From assembly GCF_001742225.1 (NCBI RefSeq), contig NZ_CP017078.1, positions 62,001 to 126,000 on the forward strand: DNA of 64,000 nt. The letters run 5' to 3'. Positions 60,951-64,000 of this stretch are shown one piece after another. Each line of letters opens with the position of its first letter. Within the stretch, counting starts at the first letter, position 1. The position numbers and the translations under genes were made by a program. The DNA is from Novosphingobium resinovorum. GTDB lineage: Bacteria > Pseudomonadota > Alphaproteobacteria > Sphingomonadales > Sphingomonadaceae. Below the pieces are notes generated by a model that was not told the origin of the DNA, ran no database searches, and saw only the letters and a program-made list of their open reading frames with translations.

Positions 60951-62258
60951 ATGGGCACCATCATGTGGTTGATTGACCGACACAGCAGCGGGCTCGGTGG
61001 CGCCCGTATTCCCTTGCCCCCAACGCTTCAATCCGCGCTGATCCGCTGGTATGTCGGCGAAGGCTCACGCCAGGATGAGGATGCTGGAATCACCTTGGTG
61101 CAGCAGGCGCGCATCGGCGGCAAATGGCTTGCCTGCGACTGTCTCGGTGTCGATTGCACTCCGCCTGTTCTTACGCCGGCATTTCTATCGGAGGCTGAGA
61201 CCTATTATCTGCGTCGCCTCACCAGCGCCAAACGACCGGAGCACGTCGCCATTTGCCCCTTCTTCCGTGACCAAGTCACCAACCGTATCACCCAGACCCG
61301 CAATCCGCTGACGCCGGCCGATCCCCCGGTCGGCTATTTTGAGGTGCTCCGCCCTGCGCCGGAGAAGCTGGCACAGCGCCCCGATAACGACGCGAGTGAC
61401 GACCGCACGCGCAACGCGTCCATACCGCGGCTGGCAAGACTGCTCTGGCGCTTGATGAACAACGCTAGCCTGCACTTGGTGGCGCCATATTCGGAGGATA
61501 CCGCCGAGCGGACGATCGGCGAGGAATTCAGGGCGCTTACGCGCGCGGCGGCAAAGATCGAGGTGGCGCCAGGCATCGAGCTGGGACGAGTGCTCTGGAC
61601 ACATGGGGATGCCCTGCACAGCAGAAGGGCCCTTGCCGGCATTCGCGAACTCGGCCGTCGATGGCCACGCGGACACGCTCCGCAAGGGTTTCTGGCCCTC
61701 TTTGCCAAGGCATTTCAGGGCTCGACGATCTTCCCGGCCGGTTCGGAGCCGATCGACGTTGCGAACCGCGTCCAGTCGCCCTCGGTGCGCGACAATTCGA
61801 TCCAGGGGCCGTATCTCGTCATTGTTGTAATAGGACAATATCCAGAAGCTCACGGCTATGCGCCCCTGCGTGCCTATGCCCAACCCATCTATTCAGGCGT
61901 GCGGTTCATACCGGTCGAGAGCAATTTCGAGCGGGCAGTGCTGCAAGCGCTTCTCCGCTCAAGGCGCGTTCTCGCACGCGAGGGCGTCGATCTGGCTCTT
62001 GAGAAGCCGATCTTCGATCGTCTGACCCCGCTTGGGGCCTGTCGGCCGAATTTTCTTGTAGAAGCGCGCTCGCAGGCGACGGGTGAAATCCGACAGCTTG
62101 TGATCCAAGCAATGCCTCTTAACACTGGCATCGGATCGACGCCGGCTACGCAGCGGGCACTCGAGCAGATTGCCCCCGCCCTTCCGATCACCTTGAGGGA
62201 TGTTGAGGATGATCAGGTTGCGCGGCTCATCGCCGAAGCGCTGCACCGACTTAACTAA
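60951..62258 (+). CDS. Hypothetical protein, possible DUF1173-like with nuclease-like C-terminus
   Basis: 435 residues from ATG 60951; the frame is open to 60867 but ATG 60951 is preceded by the region expected for the promoter. N-terminal part has a cysteine pattern KWLACDCLGVDCTPPVL and EHVAICPFFRDQVTNRI, likely zinc binding. The C-terminal part (ALEKPIFDRLTPLG, ACRPNFLVEARSQATGE, RQLVIQAM) follows the pattern of restriction-like nucleases but lacks a clear catalytic E-x-K. Unknown function. Confidence 0.65.
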   Translation: MGTIMWLIDRHSSGLGGARIPLPPTLQSALIRWYVGEGSRQDEDAGITLVQQARIGGKWLACDCLGVDCTPPVLTPAFLSEAETYYLRRLTSAKRPEHVAICPFFRDQVTNRITQTRNPLTPADPPVGYFEVLRPAPEKLAQRPDNDASDDRTRNASIPRLARLLWRLMNNASLHLVAPYSEDTAERTIGEEFRALTRAAAKIEVAPGIELGRVLWTHGDALHSRRALAGIRELGRRWPRGHAPQGFLALFAKAFQGSTIFPAGSEPIDVANRVQSPSVRDNSIQGPYLVIVVIGQYPEAHGYAPLRAYAQPIYSGVRFIPVESNFERAVLQALLRSRRVLAREGVDLALEKPIFDRLTPLGACRPNFLVEARSQATGEIRQLVIQAMPLNTGIGSTPATQRALEQIAPALPITLRDVEDDQVARLIAEALHRLN

Positions 62259-62270
62259 GACTGCATGGCT

Positions 62271-62609
62271 CTACGTCCACGACAATGTCGTGGCGAAGGC
62301 GCCCACAATTCCAAGCGTTACCGGGGTCGAAAGCAGGTAGAGCTTCTGCCATCGCCACCAGGTACTAGGAATGAAAAGGAGAAGGCCGCGCCCTGTAGTG
62401 AGCGTTGCCCACGCCTGCTCGCGGTAAAGTTGGACGAGAATGAGCCCCAGGGACATGATCATCGCGAGCGCGCAGCAGACCCCTGCCGCCGCATAGAGCG
62501 CGATCCAGTTGTGAAGTTCCACGGCCGAAAGATGTGCCACGATCCACAAATCTCCACCCGCTTTGCTGGTAACAATCGACGGAAAGGTCTCGTTCCCACC
62601 ATCTTCCAT
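62271..62609 (-). CDS. Small membrane hypothetical protein
   Basis: 112 residues from ATG 62609. Two or three hydrophobic stretches (ALYAAAGVCCALAMIMSLGL, LLSTPVTLGIVGAFATTL). No family recognised. Its stop is 13 bases from the end of the 60951 gene, i.e. convergent. Confidence 0.55.
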   Translation of the reverse strand: MEDGGNETFPSIVTSKAGGDLWIVAHLSAVELHNWIALYAAAGVCCALAMIMSLGLILVQLYREQAWATLTTGRGLLLFIPSTWWRWQKLYLLSTPVTLGIVGAFATTLSWT

Positions 62610-62771
62610 CGCTCACAATCACCCTTCCCTTCACGAGGGGAAGCGACCGATGATGCAGCATCGCTCCAAATTGGAGACGATTTTCGGCGATCTCGGCCTG
62701 TACTCGGCCTACCACGGTCAGGAGCCTGAGGACCGTGCCAAGCCGTCGACCACACACATCGTAAAGGTATC

Positions 62772-63032
62772 ATGCAGGTATCAGTGCTCGTTATCCTATT
62801 TCGTGGCCGGGAACGCATCACGATTCACGACGACAGTATCAAGGCATGGTCTGAGCTTGTTCAGTTTGTCGATGCTTCCTGGAGTGACAGTCACGCTACG
62901 GCGCAAATCTGCCCGCCCACCGCAGAGGAAGAGCGCATACAACTATTCTTTTCCGAAACGGGCGCCTCCTACATTCTGGGGGAAGCCGATATTTCAGCGC
63001 TTGCAGCGCGCGTTCTGCCCATGAAAGACTGA
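62772..63032 (+). CDS. Small hypothetical protein (86 aa)
   Basis: 86 residues from ATG 62772. Starts MQVSVLVILFRGRERITIHD and ends ISALAARVLPMKD. Soluble, acidic. Not recognised. The frames starting at 62563 on the same strand overlap it out of phase and are not supported. Confidence 0.5.
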   Translation: MQVSVLVILFRGRERITIHDDSIKAWSELVQFVDASWSDSHATAQICPPTAEEERIQLFFSETGASYILGEADISALAARVLPMKD

Positions 63033-63108
63033 GAGCACTGGCTCGCTTGCACGGTCGATGACGGGCGAGGCCGGTGGCAGTGAAACCGGTCTTTATTGAG
63101 GATGTTCG

Positions 63109-63513
63109 ATGTTCGCGTGCCTTATCATTGGCGATAGCATTGGTGTCGGAATGTCACGGGCGATCAGTGACCGATATGCCGGGCAATGTGATAAGCTGGT
63201 CGAGGAGCGGGCGACGGCCAGCCAGATATTGTCCTGGCGATCCCCGAACAAGTTCTACGGGACCACCCTGCTCGCTGTCGGGTCCAATGATGAGCCGAGC
63301 CGGCTGCTGGCACTCAAACTGACCAAACTTCGCCAAAATATTCCCACCCAACGAGCGATCTGGATCCTGCCATATTCACGGACGCGCGCCTATCTCATAA
63401 ACTCGATCGCGGTGAGGTTTGGCGATGAAACCCTGGACCTTGCGCGCTTCCAATCAAAAGACCGCATCCACCCTGTCGATTATCGCGAGGTTGCGGCGGT
63501 CCTTCTCCCCTAG
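63109..63513 (+). CDS. SGNH/GDSL-like small hydrolase
   Basis: 134 residues. Block I LIIGDSIGVGMS (nucleophile Ser), a block III-like LLAVGSNDE (Asn), and a final KDRIHPVDYREVA with the Asp-His pair of SGNH hydrolases. That is the whole catalytic set in a very short protein. No signal peptide. Could act on acyl or glycan esters. Sits alone. Confidence 0.65.
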   Translation: MFACLIIGDSIGVGMSRAISDRYAGQCDKLVEERATASQILSWRSPNKFYGTTLLAVGSNDEPSRLLALKLTKLRQNIPTQRAIWILPYSRTRAYLINSIAVRFGDETLDLARFQSKDRIHPVDYREVAAVLLP

Positions 63514-63586
63514 CGCTGAGTGACCGGCGGCAAGCATTCCGCAGGCGCGGCAATCGTCTCCGATCCATGATGGAATCATCGGAAGT

Positions 63587-63934
63587 CTAGGTCTTGCCGA
63601 ATACACCGAGCTGTAATCTCCATTGCTCCAGATGTTGCAGCGCCGGCCGCAATCCATGTGCCAACGGCCCCAGTCCGTAAAGTTGATAGGAATCCGGTGG
63701 CGGCGACGTCGTCCTCGAGACCAGACATGCCGCTTCCAGTTCCCTCAGGCGGACGGTAAGCACGTTGGCGCTGATCCTCGGTATCTCTCGGCGAAGGCGC
63801 GTGAAGCGAAGATCGTCTTTGCTCAGTGCTACCAGGATGTGCAGCACCCAACGTGCGCTCAGGGTTTGAAATATCGCGTCGGCTGCAGCGGGGTCTATCG
63901 ATCGATGAACTTGGCTCTGTGACTCGATACCCAT
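63587..63934 (-). CDS. HxlR-family transcriptional regulator
   Basis: 115 residues with the HxlR winged helix: ADAIFQTLSARWVLHILVAL, DDLRFTRLRREIPRISANVL and TVRLRELEAACLVSR. No cysteine at the usual redox position. The gene it controls would lie to the right, outside the window. Members respond to aldehydes, oxidants or drugs. Confidence 0.85.
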   Translation of the reverse strand: MGIESQSQVHRSIDPAAADAIFQTLSARWVLHILVALSKDDLRFTRLRREIPRISANVLTVRLRELEAACLVSRTTSPPPDSYQLYGLGPLAHGLRPALQHLEQWRLQLGVFGKT

Positions 63935-64000
63935 CCAATTGCTCTCTTAACAATCAAGGACGCGGCGGGACTGCGCCAGCTCTTTCGCGGAAGCCGATCC

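Noticed and set aside
1..64000. CRISPR arrays, rRNA or tRNA genes
   Set aside because: No set of regularly spaced repeats and no ribosomal or cloverleaf sequence was seen on either strand.

Overview
The window is GC-rich DNA of alphaproteobacterial, most likely sphingomonad, type. That assignment is inferred from the gene families and codon style, not from an rRNA gene. There is no rRNA, tRNA or CRISPR array. The sequence reads as accessory DNA, either a large plasmid or stacked genomic islands: anion and metalloid resistance cargo, a sulfur-oxidation block, two insertion sequences, a solo Tn3-type end, several broken genes, and a conjugation (MOB-F) region.

Region 1 (1-9420) is one rightward operon for sulfide and persulfide handling: a DUF442-sulfide:quinone oxidoreductase fusion, a TauE/SafE exporter, a TlpA-type thioredoxin, a DsbA-type thiol protein, a SoxB-like metallophosphoesterase, an AcfC-like binding protein, a cyanide-insensitive-type bd oxidase (two subunits plus a 39-residue DUF2474 peptide) and a persulfide dioxygenase-like gene cut off by a 38-bp Tn3-family terminal repeat. 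The SQR would feed electrons to the quinol oxidase, which tolerates sulfide and cyanide.

Region 2 (9699-20987) is about sulfite: a YeiE-like LysR gene (frameshifted) divergent from yeiH, a cytoplasmic sulfite oxidase and an MgtC-family gene; then, leftward, lysR, a TDT-type (sulfite efflux-like) transporter, Tat-exported SorA and cytochrome SorB. Between them lies a decayed arsenic/fluoride operon (arsR, an arsC::clc fusion, a frameshifted DUF190 gene, crcB with an amber codon). Malate dehydrogenase and a beta-propeller fragment follow, the latter cut by an IS21-family element (20988-23488).

Region 3 (23882-37113) carries transporters (SulP, SLC13), nhaA-rodA, an OxyR-like regulator lacking the peroxidatic cysteine, and an intact counterpart of the decayed operon: candidate fluoride riboswitch, CLC-F fluoride/proton antiporter, DUF190, YnfA, then arsR-arsC-arsC-arsB and a frameshifted arsH.

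Region 4 (37442-59264) is the backbone of a conjugative or mobilizable element: a HerA/DUF87 ATPase overlapping a multi-repeat Myb/SANT-like DNA-binding protein, a PP-loop (PAPS-reductase-like) enzyme, DUF3768, a RelE-type toxin-antitoxin pair, an Abi/HEPN gene, an IHF-alpha-like protein, DUF736 and DUF2493 genes, an IS110-family transposase with a structured leader, then a ribbon-helix-helix protein, TraD-type coupling protein, MOB-F relaxase-helicase and DUF2726 protein. No mating-pair formation genes are present; the only hint is a truncated lytic transglycosylase fused to a truncated nitrilase (59725-60854). The last 3 kb holds small unknown genes, an SGNH-like protein and an HxlR regulator.

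The main leads are the ATPase/Myb-repeat/PP-loop cluster, the SQR without its second active-site cysteine, the fluoride riboswitch-CLC-F pair beside its fossil copy, the OxyR-like protein with an intact ATAG-N7-CTAT site but no peroxidatic cysteine, and long structured intergenic DNA, including a 185-bp imperfect palindrome.
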